DNA of 42,639 nucleotides. Source: a virus. Below are positions 1-8,791 of this stretch, piece by piece. The stretch lies in the IMG/VR virus record IMGVR_UViG_3300045051_000149, positions 1 through 42,639 of that record; one strand, written 5' to 3'. Numbering within the stretch: position 1 is the stretch's first letter; every line of letters begins with the position of its first letter. The position numbers and the translations under genes were made by a program. Under the pieces are notes generated by a model. That model did not search any database, was not told where the DNA came from, and worked only from the letters and a program-made list of their open reading frames with translations.

Positions 1-30
1 TTGCAGAACATGAACAGGAGCGATGCATGA
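1..30 (+). CDS. 3' end of the methyltransferase-DUF115 gene (partial copy)
   Basis: Bases 1-30 encode the last nine residues (LQNMNRSDA) and the TGA stop of the gene seen complete at 41203-42492. It appears here only because the circle was opened inside the gene. The ATG of the next gene overlaps its stop. Confidence 0.85.
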   Translation: MQNMNRSDA

Positions 31-177
31 GTGATTTCGGGAGTATGGAACAGCATTTCGACGCGCGGAACGGCGGAATTGTCGAGTTCGGCAACGATGC
101 CCGTTTGTTCGTTGAGTTCTACAGCCGCTCGGTGCGGGATGAAGTGGCCAGCAAGGAAAGAGATCGCCCGGTCCATG
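1..177. repeat. Left copy of the terminal direct repeat (circular closure)
   Basis: Bases 1-177 are repeated at 42463-42639 with two differences, at 41 (g versus a) and 50 (a versus g). Both are synonymous third-codon changes in the gene starting at 27. From 51 to 177 the match is an exact 127 bp. The overlap runs through coding sequence, so it shows circular or circularly permuted DNA rather than a special terminus. The exact 127-base length is typical of a de Bruijn assembly k-mer; that origin is inferred. Confidence 0.9.
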
Positions 178-626
178 TCACGATGGATTACGTTCGCATC
201 CGCCAGCCCGGCGAGCGCGACGAGATCAATCGGCCGGCACATGACGGCGATCGGCGCCGGTTTACCCGTCACTGGCAGGCTTACCAGGAAGGCCGGCAGG
301 CAACCCCTGATGGCACGCCGCTCTCGATCCTGTTCCCGAACAATCCCGAGATTGTGGAAAATCTGAAATACGACAAGATTTTCGTTGTCGAACAGCTCGC
401 CGAACTGAACGACACCCAGATCGGAAACATCGGCCTTGGTGGTCGCCAGTTCGTGGACAAGGCGAAGGCGTTCCTGAAGGCAGCCAACAGCGGCAGGGGC
501 TTTGCCCAGCTCTCCGCCAAGGTTGACCAGATGGAAGCCGATCGCGCGGCGGACAAGGAGCGCATCAAGGCGCTTGAAGCGGCACTCACGGAAGCAACAG
601 CAAAGAAGCGCGGCGAGGCCGCATAG
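27..626 (+). CDS. Conserved podovirus head/tail-region protein with C-terminal coiled coil
   Basis: This is a 199-residue protein. Residues about 50-130 resemble a family common in podovirus structural operons, with features such as DYVRIRQPGERDEINRPA, then a run ending GTPLSILFP, and a VEQLAELND stretch. Residues about 160-199 are a charged coiled coil rich in E, K, A and D. Its ATG overlaps the preceding stop (ATGA), so it is translationally coupled to the methyltransferase-DUF115 gene. It lies between the head genes and the head-tail adaptor. The biochemical function is unknown to me; a virion or assembly role is inferred from position. Confidence 0.75.
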   Translation: MSDFGSMEQHFDARNGGIVEFGNDARLFVEFYSRSVRDEVASKERDRPVHVTMDYVRIRQPGERDEINRPAHDGDRRRFTRHWQAYQEGRQATPDGTPLSILFPNNPEIVENLKYDKIFVVEQLAELNDTQIGNIGLGGRQFVDKAKAFLKAANSGRGFAQLSAKVDQMEADRAADKERIKALEAALTEATAKKRGEAA

Positions 627-640
627 CAAGGAGAGAATAA

Positions 641-1006
641 ATGGCGTCGTCTGGTGAACTTATCGGCCTCGGCATGGCTCCGAAGCTGTCCGGCCTGGTT
701 GGCAATCTTCCCTCGGCCAAAACCGGCGTTGGCACGGCACAGGCTACCGCTACCCCGATCACGACGAACTTTACGGTTCTGACGACCGCGGGCGGCGCGA
801 CGGCGTTCCTTTTGCCGACCGTGCCGGCAGGCGCTGGCCCTTACTTCCTGTTCACTGCCACGTCTACTACGGCAGTGATATTTCCACCGGTTGGGGGATC
901 TATTCAGGGCGCCGCGACCGATGCGAAGTTTGACCTCGCGCAGAACAAGGGCGCCTTGTTCTACAAGATCAGTTCCACTGCCTGGGCTGTCAATCTCTCT
1001 GCGTAA
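641..1006 (+). CDS. Putative small virion protein (beta-rich, Thr/Ala/Gly-rich)
   Basis: This 121-residue protein starts at ATG 641 behind a good AAGGAG ribosome site. It is rich in T, A, G and V with alternating hydrophobic residues, as expected of a beta-sandwich decoration or fibre-like subunit. No enzymatic motif is seen. It sits between the coiled-coil protein and the adaptor, in a purely structural operon. A virion location is inferred; I do not recognise the family. Confidence 0.6.
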   Translation: MASSGELIGLGMAPKLSGLVGNLPSAKTGVGTAQATATPITTNFTVLTTAGGATAFLLPTVPAGAGPYFLFTATSTTAVIFPPVGGSIQGAATDAKFDLAQNKGALFYKISSTAWAVNLSA

Positions 1007-1015
1007 GGGGCGATA

Positions 1016-1951
1016 ATGGGAACGCCGCTCACGCTGTTGGAGATCGTCCAGACGGCATGTCAGGAACTCGGCCTGAACGCGCCGGCCACCGTTGTCGGTT
1101 CACAGGACTTGCAGGTTATCCAACTGCTCGCCCTGGTGAACCGCGACGGCAACGAACTCTATCGGTCCAAGGACTGGACGGCGCTGAGCGGTGAACACAT
1201 TGTCAACCTGCAAACGCCGATCACGGTGACCGGGGATGTGGTTGAGGGCTCGACCACGGTCAGCAACACGACCACGGCAGGGATAGCGGCTGGAGCCTAT
1301 TCGGTTTCCGGGGACGGCCAGCCAGCGGCGCAAAGGGTGCTTTCCATCACCGATGCGACCACGCTCGAACTGGAAATGGAATCGACGGCTACCGCCGTAG
1401 GAACTTCTCTGATCTTTGCCCGGGATACCTACACGATCCCCTCTGATTTCGATCATTACATCTCGCATACATGGTGGGACCGAACCAATCACTGGATGCT
1501 GGTCGGGCCTCAGTCTCCGCAGTTCGACCAGTGGCAGAGATCCGGCATCGTCACGACAGGCCCGCGGCTTCGCTGGAGGCAAATCGGCGTAAGGCCAACC
1601 GTATTTCGGCTATGGCCGCCTCCGACAAGCGCGAGCACGCCGGATGCCTTGGTGTTCGAATACATCAACGATGGCTGGGTCCAGCACATCGACGGCACGT
1701 TCGGCAACAAGTTCACGGCCGACACTGATATTCCGCTATTGAACGATCAGATGTTCATCCTCGGGGTGAAATGGCGCTTCTGGCAAATAAAAGGCTTTGA
1801 TTATGGAGCGATGCAACAAGAGTGCCTCGATTTCGTGAACCGTGAAAAGGCGCGGGACGGCGGTATGCCAGACCTACAGATGGGCCGCAGGAAGCAGCCT
1901 TACCTCATCACGACTGGAAACGTGCAAGACGGCAACTTCCCGGGGAATTGA
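1016..1951 (+). CDS. Head-tail adaptor (tail tubular protein A-like)
   Basis: This 311-residue protein starts with the signature of podovirus adaptor proteins: a helix beginning LLEIVQTACQELGL, then LLALVNRDGNELYRSKDW at about residues 38-56. It continues with a beta region (YTIPSDFDHYI; then RPTVFRLWPPP) and a C-terminal helix with LGVKWRFWQIKGFDY. In this family the protein forms the ring joining portal to tail nozzle. The next gene overlaps its stop and encodes the nozzle, which fits that role. Assignment is from sequence pattern only. Confidence 0.75.
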   Translation: MGTPLTLLEIVQTACQELGLNAPATVVGSQDLQVIQLLALVNRDGNELYRSKDWTALSGEHIVNLQTPITVTGDVVEGSTTVSNTTTAGIAAGAYSVSGDGQPAAQRVLSITDATTLELEMESTATAVGTSLIFARDTYTIPSDFDHYISHTWWDRTNHWMLVGPQSPQFDQWQRSGIVTTGPRLRWRQIGVRPTVFRLWPPPTSASTPDALVFEYINDGWVQHIDGTFGNKFTADTDIPLLNDQMFILGVKWRFWQIKGFDYGAMQQECLDFVNREKARDGGMPDLQMGRRKQPYLITTGNVQDGNFPGN

Positions 1952-3597
1952 TGCGCCTTACCGCTCTCATGAAAAACCGCACCGCCATCGGCAAGCTCGG
2001 CGGGCCGCAGGTTTCGTCAGGCGCATCCCAGCCGGCGCCAATCGAGGGCTGGGATGCAGTTTCTCCGATTGCGTCGATGTCGCCAAAGCGCGCCGTTCGG
2101 ATGGACAACTGGTTTCCGCAGCCGGACTGGATCGAAGTTCGCAAGGGCTACATCATCCATGCGCCATGCACATCCGAACCGATTGAGACGCTCGCAACCT
2201 ATAACGGGCTGACGACGCGGACCATGTTTGCGGCATCGAATGGCGCCATCTATGATGTGACCTCGAATGCTGTTGGGACTTTGATCCAATCAGGCTTCAC
2301 CAACAACCGCTGGCAGTATGTGAACTTTGCCACCACGGGAGGGAATTTCCTCTACATGGTGAATGGAGCGGATGATCCTCATTACTATGACGGCCATCCC
2401 GGCCACTTCCATGCGGCCGTAATCACAGGGATAACGGCGTCCGACATCATCGGTGTGAACGCATTCAAGAACCGCCTTTGGTTCACGCTGATCGGGTCGT
2501 CCGACGTAGCCTATCTTCCGGTTGATTCGATCCAGGGCGCGGCAAGCATATTTCCCCTCGGGGGCCTCTTTACCAAGGGCGGGTTCCTGATGGCCATGGG
2601 AACATGGTCGATCGATGCCGGCAACGGTCCTGACGATTATGCCGTGTTCATGTCATCGATGGGACAATGTGCCATCTATCAGGGTACAGATCCTTCATCG
2701 GCCAACACATGGGCGCTGGTTGGTGTGTTCGACATGGGGGCGCCAATCGGGCGCCGCTGCCTGACACGGGTCGGAGCAGACATCGCGCTGATCTGCATCG
2801 ATGGTGTTATTCCACTTTCAAAGGCGATGATCTTTGAGCGTGCTGCTGTTGTAAAGGTATCGCTGACCGAGCGCATTCAGCGGGTCATGAACCAGTCGGC
2901 GCGGCTCTACCGGGATAATTTCGGCTGGCAGTTGATCTCTTATCCACGGGGGACGCGGGCGATCCTCAATATCCCGATCGAGGAAAATAACGACCAGGTT
3001 CAGTACGTCATGAACACGCTCTCTGGGGCGTGGTGCCGGTTTATTGGAATGAAAGCCAATTGCTGGGAACTGTTGAACGAGGATCTGTATTTCGGAGGAA
3101 ATGACGGGATTGTCTACAAGGCCGACACATCAGGAACGGACGCTGCCAACACGCTAAGCGCCGACATGATGACGGCCTATAATTACTACGGGATGCGGGG
3201 AAATCAAAAGCGCTGGACCATGTGCCGGCCGCAGTTGACCACGGACGGCCAGGTCAATCCCGGACTTGCCCTAAACGTGGATTTCCGCGACGACGCGCCG
3301 CTTTCCGTCCCGTCAACCCAAATCACGGCGGCGTCCTTGTGGGATGTCGCGTTGTGGGATCAGGGGCTCTGGAGCGGGGATGTCAGGACCAAGGCCAATT
3401 GGGATTCGGTGGATGGGATCGGGTATTGCGCGTCAGTTCGGTTGGCCGTGGATATCGAGCCGGATCTACAAGGCGACGCCGCCGTATGGGGAACCTCGGC
3501 GTGGGGCACCTCGACATGGGAATTGCCGATCGCGGATGAAATCGTTCTCCAGGTAAATGCCTTTGACGTGGTGATGGAGAAGGGGGCAATCGTATGA
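1951..3597 (+). CDS. Podovirus tail nozzle / DNA-stabilisation-like protein
   Basis: This protein of about 548 residues begins with a proline-rich segment, then GWDAVSPIASMSPKRAVRMD and a NWFPQ...EVRKGY motif, typical of large podovirus tail-tube proteins that work like P22 gp10 or T7 gp12. The middle and C-terminal parts are beta-rich with repeated WDVALWDQGLW-type segments (about residues 465-475), suggesting a propeller-like fold. ATG 1951 overlaps the adaptor stop by one base; a TTG at 1948 is an alternative start. It would form the distal tail tube through which DNA leaves. Confidence 0.72.
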   Translation: MRLTALMKNRTAIGKLGGPQVSSGASQPAPIEGWDAVSPIASMSPKRAVRMDNWFPQPDWIEVRKGYIIHAPCTSEPIETLATYNGLTTRTMFAASNGAIYDVTSNAVGTLIQSGFTNNRWQYVNFATTGGNFLYMVNGADDPHYYDGHPGHFHAAVITGITASDIIGVNAFKNRLWFTLIGSSDVAYLPVDSIQGAASIFPLGGLFTKGGFLMAMGTWSIDAGNGPDDYAVFMSSMGQCAIYQGTDPSSANTWALVGVFDMGAPIGRRCLTRVGADIALICIDGVIPLSKAMIFERAAVVKVSLTERIQRVMNQSARLYRDNFGWQLISYPRGTRAILNIPIEENNDQVQYVMNTLSGAWCRFIGMKANCWELLNEDLYFGGNDGIVYKADTSGTDAANTLSADMMTAYNYYGMRGNQKRWTMCRPQLTTDGQVNPGLALNVDFRDDAPLSVPSTQITAASLWDVALWDQGLWSGDVRTKANWDSVDGIGYCASVRLAVDIEPDLQGDAAVWGTSAWGTSTWELPIADEIVLQVNAFDVVMEKGAIV

Positions 3598-4004
3598 TCC
3601 TCCTTGGTCATGATGAGGCCGTTGCCAATTGGGTTTCTTCCTTCACGGGGAAGCCGTTTCATCCGCCTTATACCGCATTTGGCACGATCCATGAGGGTCG
3701 GATAACCGGCGGCTTTGTCTTCACGGGCTTTAACGGCACCTCGATCGAACTTTCCCTTGCAGGCCATGGGGTGACGCATCGTGGGCTCTGGCGGGCCATT
3801 CTCCATTACGTGTTCGACCAGTTAAAGGCTGATCGGATTCAGATCCACACCGCGACAAGTAATGATGTCGTCAAGAAACTTGCCCCACGTCTTGGGTTTG
3901 CGTTCGAAGGCAAATCACGTAGATACTACGGTCGAGAGGATGCCTTCGTTTATTCGCTTGTTCGGGATGACTTGCCGTCATTCCGGCGACGATGGAGGCT
4001 ATAG
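3594..4004 (+). CDS. GNAT-family acetyltransferase-like protein
   Basis: This 136-residue protein has the GNAT layout. A central beta-strand pair with GFVFTGF is followed by an acetyl-CoA-binding helix region (GVTHRGLWRAILHYVFDQL) and the strand RIQIHTATSN. It ends with KLAPRLGFAFEGKSRRYYGRED, the usual GNAT C-terminus. Its ATG overlaps the nozzle stop by four bases (ATGA) and the next gene begins directly after its stop, so it is embedded in the tail operon. The substrate is unknown; it may modify a virion protein or, after entry, a host protein. Confidence 0.72.
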   Translation: MILLGHDEAVANWVSSFTGKPFHPPYTAFGTIHEGRITGGFVFTGFNGTSIELSLAGHGVTHRGLWRAILHYVFDQLKADRIQIHTATSNDVVKKLAPRLGFAFEGKSRRYYGREDAFVYSLVRDDLPSFRRRWRL

Positions 4005-5021
4005 GTGGATACTCCGCAAGCTCCCGCCGCTCCCGATCCCGCGAAAACCGCCGCCGCACAGTCGCAATCCAACAAGGAAACTGCGGTCGCTCAGTATGGC
4101 CTGAACGCGACCAACCAAGTTACGCCGCAGGGCACGCTGAGTTATAAGCAGATCGGCACATGGTCAGACGGGACGCCGCGGTTTGAGGCGACCACCGCGC
4201 TTTCTGCCGATCAGCAGAACCTCTATAACAAGGGCCTCGTTACCCAAGGCAACCTTGCCGACATCGGCAATCAGCAGTCGGCCAAGATTGGCGCATTACT
4301 GAACTCTCCGGTCAATCTGAACACGGCGACCGAGGACAAGATCGCTAAACTTGGATCGGCCCGGCTCGACCCGCAATTTGCCCGCGAAGGGGCGGCGCTC
4401 GATACCAGCCTGATTAACAAGGGTATTCGGCCCGGTTCTACCGCATGGAATGACGCTCACACCCAATTCTCTCAGCAGAAAAACGACGCCTATAACCAGC
4501 TTTATTTGAGCGGCCGCGGGCAGGGCGCACAGGAAGCATTGACCGAGCGTAACCAGCCGATCAACGAGATTTCCGCGCTGCTGTCGGGCTCTCAGGTTTC
4601 GCAGCCCGGCTTTACGAACACGCCGACGCCTGGCGTTGCGCCTACCGATGTGATCGGGGCAAATCAGCAGAGCCTGAACCAGCAGAACGTCGGGTATCAG
4701 GGGCAACTTGCCAATCAGCAGGCTCTCACAAACGGCCTGTTCAAGCTCGGCAGCACGGCCCTTGGCGGTTGGGCGATGTCGGATATCGACACCAAGGAAA
4801 ACATCGAAGTCGTCGGCGAGCGCTCGGACGGCCTTCATGTGATCGACTTCGATTACAAGCCGGAATTCGGCGGCGGGAAGGGCAACCGCGGCTTCATGGC
4901 GCAGGAAGTCGCGCAAGTCTATCCGGAGGCCGTGACGCGCGTTCCTGCGATGGGTAACCGGATGGCTGTCAATTACGCAGCGGTGCCCGGTGGCTTGATG
5001 GCGCTCGGGAGGGCTGCATAG
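4005..5021 (+). CDS. Internal/tail virion protein with C-terminal S74-like chaperone domain
   Basis: This 338-residue protein uses GTG 4005, directly after the preceding TAG. Residues 1-250 are Q/N/A-rich and probably helical, as in podovirus internal proteins. Residues 259-338 resemble the peptidase S74 intramolecular chaperone domain: SDIDTKENI, then IDFDYKPEFGGGKGNRGFMAQEV and YPEAV. Ser259 and Lys264 are spaced as in the known Ser-Lys autocleavage dyad (S-D-x-x-x-K). In that family the domain assists trimerisation and is cut off. Here it ends a protein that does not look like a fibre, which is unusual. Confidence 0.7.
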   Translation: MDTPQAPAAPDPAKTAAAQSQSNKETAVAQYGLNATNQVTPQGTLSYKQIGTWSDGTPRFEATTALSADQQNLYNKGLVTQGNLADIGNQQSAKIGALLNSPVNLNTATEDKIAKLGSARLDPQFAREGAALDTSLINKGIRPGSTAWNDAHTQFSQQKNDAYNQLYLSGRGQGAQEALTERNQPINEISALLSGSQVSQPGFTNTPTPGVAPTDVIGANQQSLNQQNVGYQGQLANQQALTNGLFKLGSTALGGWAMSDIDTKENIEVVGERSDGLHVIDFDYKPEFGGGKGNRGFMAQEVAQVYPEAVTRVPAMGNRMAVNYAAVPGGLMALGRAA

Positions 5022-5119
5022 TGGCCACTACTCTGACAGTAGAACGACTGAAAGAGTTGCTCACTTATGAGCCTGATGGGGAGTTCGCTCGGGCATCGGG
5101 AGACAGCGATGGCCGATAG
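5021..5119 (+). pseudogene. Short ORF resembling the N-terminus of an HNH endonuclease (remnant)
   Basis: A 32-residue ORF with GTG 5021 overlaps the preceding TAG by one base. Its peptide contains LTVERLKELLTYEPDGEF, closely like the opening helix of phage HNH endonucleases (ERLKELL-Y-P-TG-F-W). No zinc or HNH residues follow. It runs into the ribosome site and start of the next gene, so I read it as the stump of a deleted homing endonuclease. It could instead be a small translated leader. Confidence 0.4.
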
Positions 5120-7025
5120 TTCTCAGTACGACGAAGCCACCCAAGCTCGGCGCTACGCCATGGCGCAGAAGCTTCTGGCAGGTGACAAGCCTCCTATCCG
5201 TCATTGGGCGGAAGGGCTCGGCAACATGGCCGAATCCCTGCTTGGTGGCTACCAGCTTTCAAAACTGGATAACGAGCGGAGGGCCGAAAAGGAGCAGGGG
5301 AAAGCTGACCTCTACGCAACGCTTGGGTTGCCTGCTCCTGCAGCGGCGACCGCAGCCCCGGAGGGCGGATTTCAGAAGCTAGCGGCGCTGCTCTCAGGCG
5401 GTTCTGGCTCTGCATCAGCGCCGGCCATGGCGGCTCCTACAGCCCCGGATCAGACTTCCTATCCAACGCCGCCCGCGGCTCCTCCCGCGCCTACCACGTT
5501 CCGGCCCGGCATAACGGCGCCGGCTGCAGCACCTGTTGCACCAGACGCTTCGCTTCCGCGCGGCCTTCGCAACAACAACCCGTTGAACATCGAGGCGGGG
5601 GATTTCACGAAAAGCCAGCCCGGCTTTGTCGGCTCTGATGGCCGTTTCGCACGGTTCGAAACCCCCGAACAGGGCACGGCAGCGGCGAGCAAGCTGCTGG
5701 ATACTTACGAGAGCAAATACGGACTCAATACGCCGGCAGGGATCATTGGGCGCTGGGCGCCGCAGGGTGAAAACAACTCGGCTGCCTATGCCGCAACGGT
5801 CGCAAAAAAGCTCGGCATCGGGCCAAACGATCCGATCACACCGGAAATGCGGCCGCGACTGATCGCGGCGATGTCGGAAGTCGAGAACGGCCGTCCTGCA
5901 GCGGTCCCGCAAGCCGCACCTCCTTCGGCCGCTCCGCAGGTTGCCGCGGCCCTGACGGCACCCGCTGGCGCTCCGACCGATGTCTCTGCTGCTGCCAAGC
6001 CCCCGGCTGTTTCAACCGCTCCGGGTCTATTGTCTGGCGTTCCTGACGAGAAGAAAGCGCAGATCGCGCAAATGCTAACGTCTCGCAACCCGACCGTGAA
6101 AGCGCTCGGCACGCAGTTGATGACGCAGGCGATGGCGGCCTCTGATCTTCCGAAATACGAATTTAAGACGGCCGGAGATAACATCTATCGGACCAATGCA
6201 AGGACCGGGACTGCCGAACCGATCCGCGATACCGGCCGCGGTGTCAAACCGATGACGCCAGAGCAACGCAAGGAATGGAACGTTCCGGAAGGGATGTCCG
6301 CCGGCATTGATGACAATGGCAAGCCGATCTTCTCGCCTCCGGGGACCAATATCAATTTGAACACGGCCCAAGCTGGCACCAAGGCCATGCAGGCGAAAGC
6401 CGTAGAGGACTTCCAGGCTGTGCAGGAAGCCTCGCGCAGCGCGGTAAAGCGCTCCCCGATCTGGGATCAGATGGAGCAAGCGTCCAAGGGGTTTACTCCG
6501 GGCGCCACGGCTGAGATGAAATTGACTGCGGGCAGGTATCTGAAAGACCTCGGCCTTTCTGCGGGCGAAGGCGTCCCAGATGCCGAAGTCTTCAAGCAAC
6601 TGCAGCAGCAAATCGCCATCCATGCCCAGCCAAAAGGTCAGGGGGCGGTTTCCAACGTTGAGCGCGAGCTATTCGCCAAGGCCATTCCGAATATCGCGAT
6701 GTCGCCAGAAGCGTTGCAGCGGTCAATCAATATCAGCCGTTCGCTAGATGAGTATGATCGCAAGGCCGCGCAGATTTATCGCGACAATGCCAAGAAAAAT
6801 GGCGGTATCCCCGATTCGATTGAGGTCAATCAGGAAATTGAAAAACTCGGAGCGCCGCTTTCGACCGCAGATACCAGCTTCCTGCAGAAAGCGGGCGCTG
6901 GGGCTGAGGCTGCAAAGCCTGCAGTAACGCCGGCCAAGACTCCAGTTCAAGGTCAGACCGCAACCAACCCTAAGACTGGTGAAAAAATCATGCTTAAGGA
7001 CGGCCAGTGGGTGCCGGTGCAATGA
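5109..7025 (+). CDS. Internal virion (ejection) protein with lytic transglycosylase-like domain
   Basis: About 638 residues from ATG 5109, preceded by GGGAGA at good spacing; an ATG at 5067 has no such site. The N-terminal part is helical (YDEATQARRYAMAQKLLAG), followed by a Pro/Ala-rich linker. Residues about 150-260 match a muralytic domain of podovirus ejection proteins: GLRNNNPLNIE, then GRFARFETPEQG, KYGLNTPAGIIGRWAP and NNSAAYAATVAKKLG. The rest is helical with low-complexity ends. It probably opens peptidoglycan locally during DNA entry. It is coupled to the next gene by an ATGA overlap. Confidence 0.75.
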   Translation: MADSSQYDEATQARRYAMAQKLLAGDKPPIRHWAEGLGNMAESLLGGYQLSKLDNERRAEKEQGKADLYATLGLPAPAAATAAPEGGFQKLAALLSGGSGSASAPAMAAPTAPDQTSYPTPPAAPPAPTTFRPGITAPAAAPVAPDASLPRGLRNNNPLNIEAGDFTKSQPGFVGSDGRFARFETPEQGTAAASKLLDTYESKYGLNTPAGIIGRWAPQGENNSAAYAATVAKKLGIGPNDPITPEMRPRLIAAMSEVENGRPAAVPQAAPPSAAPQVAAALTAPAGAPTDVSAAAKPPAVSTAPGLLSGVPDEKKAQIAQMLTSRNPTVKALGTQLMTQAMAASDLPKYEFKTAGDNIYRTNARTGTAEPIRDTGRGVKPMTPEQRKEWNVPEGMSAGIDDNGKPIFSPPGTNINLNTAQAGTKAMQAKAVEDFQAVQEASRSAVKRSPIWDQMEQASKGFTPGATAEMKLTAGRYLKDLGLSAGEGVPDAEVFKQLQQQIAIHAQPKGQGAVSNVERELFAKAIPNIAMSPEALQRSINISRSLDEYDRKAAQIYRDNAKKNGGIPDSIEVNQEIEKLGAPLSTADTSFLQKAGAGAEAAKPAVTPAKTPVQGQTATNPKTGEKIMLKDGQWVPVQ

Positions 7026-8626
7026 CCAACCTCCCGCCCGGCTTCGTTCTAGACGAGCAGAACAGTGCACCAGCGCTGCCGCCGGGGTTTGTTGTGGACC
7101 AACCGTCAATGGCTGAGGATATCGCGAAATCTGGCGGCATCGGGTTGGCAAAAGGCGCTGTTGGCATTGCAGGCGCGGGCGGCGATGTCCGCAATCTTCT
7201 GAGCAAGGGGGCCGACTACCTTGGCGGCAAAGCAGGTCTTTCGCCTGAGACGATTGAAACCGTGAAGAATGTGGCATCTCGGGCAGCCAAGATGACTCCT
7301 GCTCGGGGGATCGCAGAGGGGCCGACATCTGCCGACATCCAGTCAAAAATCGAGGAACAGACCGGAGAGTTCTACAAGCCGCAAACCCGCGCAGGAAAGT
7401 ATGCCGAAAGGGCTGCCGAATTCATCCCCGGTTCTCTCATAGGTCCGGGCGGCGTAGCGCGGAACGTCGCGACTGGAGCGATATCCGGCCTCGCCAGCGA
7501 AGCTGCGGGGCAAGCCACGGAAGGCACCAAGGCCGAGCCTTACGCGCGGATTGTGGGTGCGCTGGGTGGGGGTCTTGCGCCGACTGCAGTTGGCCGGGCG
7601 GTCACGCCTATCCCCACTTCAGCGGCACGGCAGCGTCTTGTGGACGTTCTCGCCGATGAAGGTGTTACGTCCCTGACGGCGGGACAGAGGACCGGCAACA
7701 AGGCCCTTAAATATGCCGAGGACATGCTTGGCAATGCCCCCGGCGCCGGGCAAGGCGCTGCAAACATCATGCAGCGCGGTCAAGAGCAATTCACGGAAGC
7801 GGCTATGCGACGCGCCGGGCAGGGCCTTGAGAGCGCCACACCGGAAGTTCTGGCCGCAAATCAGGCCCGGCTCGGCAATGAATTCGAGCGACTTTCGGCC
7901 GCAAATAATCTGACGCCTGATAATCAGTTCATCACGGATCTAACCGAGGCGGCTCGGAACTATCGGCGTGTTCCGGATTCCCAGCAACGGCAGATGGTGC
8001 AGGGATATCTTGACGATATCATCGAGCATGTGAACCAGGGGTCTATGCCGGGTCCGCAATATCAGGAAATGCGGTCGCGTCTTTCAACGCAGGCTAATTC
8101 ATTGCGCCAGAGTGATCCGACGCTTTCGAATGCGTTGCGGGATATGCGAAACGCTCTCGATAACGCAATGGGCCGGTCGATTAGCCCCGCTGATCGTGAA
8201 GCATGGCAGGCGGCACGACGTGAGTATGGCGCACAGCGAACCATTGAGAAAACAGCCTCCAAGGCCGGCGAAGCTATAACGGAAGGTCAAATACCGCCTT
8301 CCGCTCTCAGGAACACGGTTTCGGCCGAAAATCGCGGGGCATACGCCAGAGGCCAAGGCCCATTCTCCGAATTGGCGAGGGCAGGCGCTGGTGTCATGGC
8401 CCAGCTTCCAAATTCAGGAACAGCGCAGCGGCTCAATCTGACCAACGTTGCCATGTTGCCGGTAACGGCGACCATCGGAAGGGCGCTGATGTCGCGGCCG
8501 GCACAAGCCTATCTCGGCAATCAACTGATGACACACCAGCTAAGAAACGCGCCTTCGGTTCGGGAGGCTATCGCGCGAGCGCTTCTGCAAAACCGAACGC
8601 AGGCTTTGGAGGGTCCACGCCAATAG
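7022..8626 (+). CDS. Putative internal virion / DNA-ejection protein
   Basis: This protein of about 534 residues starts at ATG 7022, overlapping the previous stop (ATGA). The N-terminus has two copies of a short LPPGFV-x-D element (residues about 3-30). A Gly/Ala-rich segment with hydrophobic stretches follows (about 40-60, 130-190), which could insert into membrane. The remainder is long amphipathic helix (about 230-450). Size, composition and position after the muralytic ejection protein fit podovirus proteins that form the trans-envelope channel. I see no catalytic motif. Confidence 0.62.
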   Translation: MTNLPPGFVLDEQNSAPALPPGFVVDQPSMAEDIAKSGGIGLAKGAVGIAGAGGDVRNLLSKGADYLGGKAGLSPETIETVKNVASRAAKMTPARGIAEGPTSADIQSKIEEQTGEFYKPQTRAGKYAERAAEFIPGSLIGPGGVARNVATGAISGLASEAAGQATEGTKAEPYARIVGALGGGLAPTAVGRAVTPIPTSAARQRLVDVLADEGVTSLTAGQRTGNKALKYAEDMLGNAPGAGQGAANIMQRGQEQFTEAAMRRAGQGLESATPEVLAANQARLGNEFERLSAANNLTPDNQFITDLTEAARNYRRVPDSQQRQMVQGYLDDIIEHVNQGSMPGPQYQEMRSRLSTQANSLRQSDPTLSNALRDMRNALDNAMGRSISPADREAWQAARREYGAQRTIEKTASKAGEAITEGQIPPSALRNTVSAENRGAYARGQGPFSELARAGAGVMAQLPNSGTAQRLNLTNVAMLPVTATIGRALMSRPAQAYLGNQLMTHQLRNAPSVREAIARALLQNRTQALEGPRQ

Positions 8627-8755
8627 CACGGTCGCGAGAAGGGTGATGATGAACGCGACCATGGAAAGAACAAAGGCGTTTGGGGTCCATTCGTAATAGA
8701 CGCCCGTAAACATGACCGAGAGAAAGACGCAGATTTGAAACAGTTTCCAGAGCAT
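8540..8755 (-). CDS. Small two-helix membrane protein encoded antisense to the tail operon
   Basis: A 71-residue ORF starts at ATG 8755 on the minus strand. It has two hydrophobic helices, residues about 4-22 (including LFQICVFLSVMFTGVYY) and 26-48 (AFVLSMVAFIITLLATVLLA), then an Arg/Ser-rich basic tail. It fills the only sizeable gap between plus-strand tail genes (8627-8791) and overlaps the 3' end of the ejection-protein gene by 87 bases. A small membrane protein under separate control, for example in superinfection exclusion, is possible. No function is shown. Confidence 0.5.
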   Translation of the reverse strand: MLWKLFQICVFLSVMFTGVYYEWTPNAFVLSMVAFIITLLATVLLAWTLQSLRSVLQKRSRDSLPNRRRVS

Positions 8756-8791
8756 CCGGCCAATATAGCCCAAATTCGAGGGATTCGATAG

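Noticed and set aside
1-177. Physical terminal repeats as in T7-like phages.
   Set aside because: The repeat lies across two coding sequences, has two mismatches and an exact 127-base core, fitting assembly overlap better than packaging termini.
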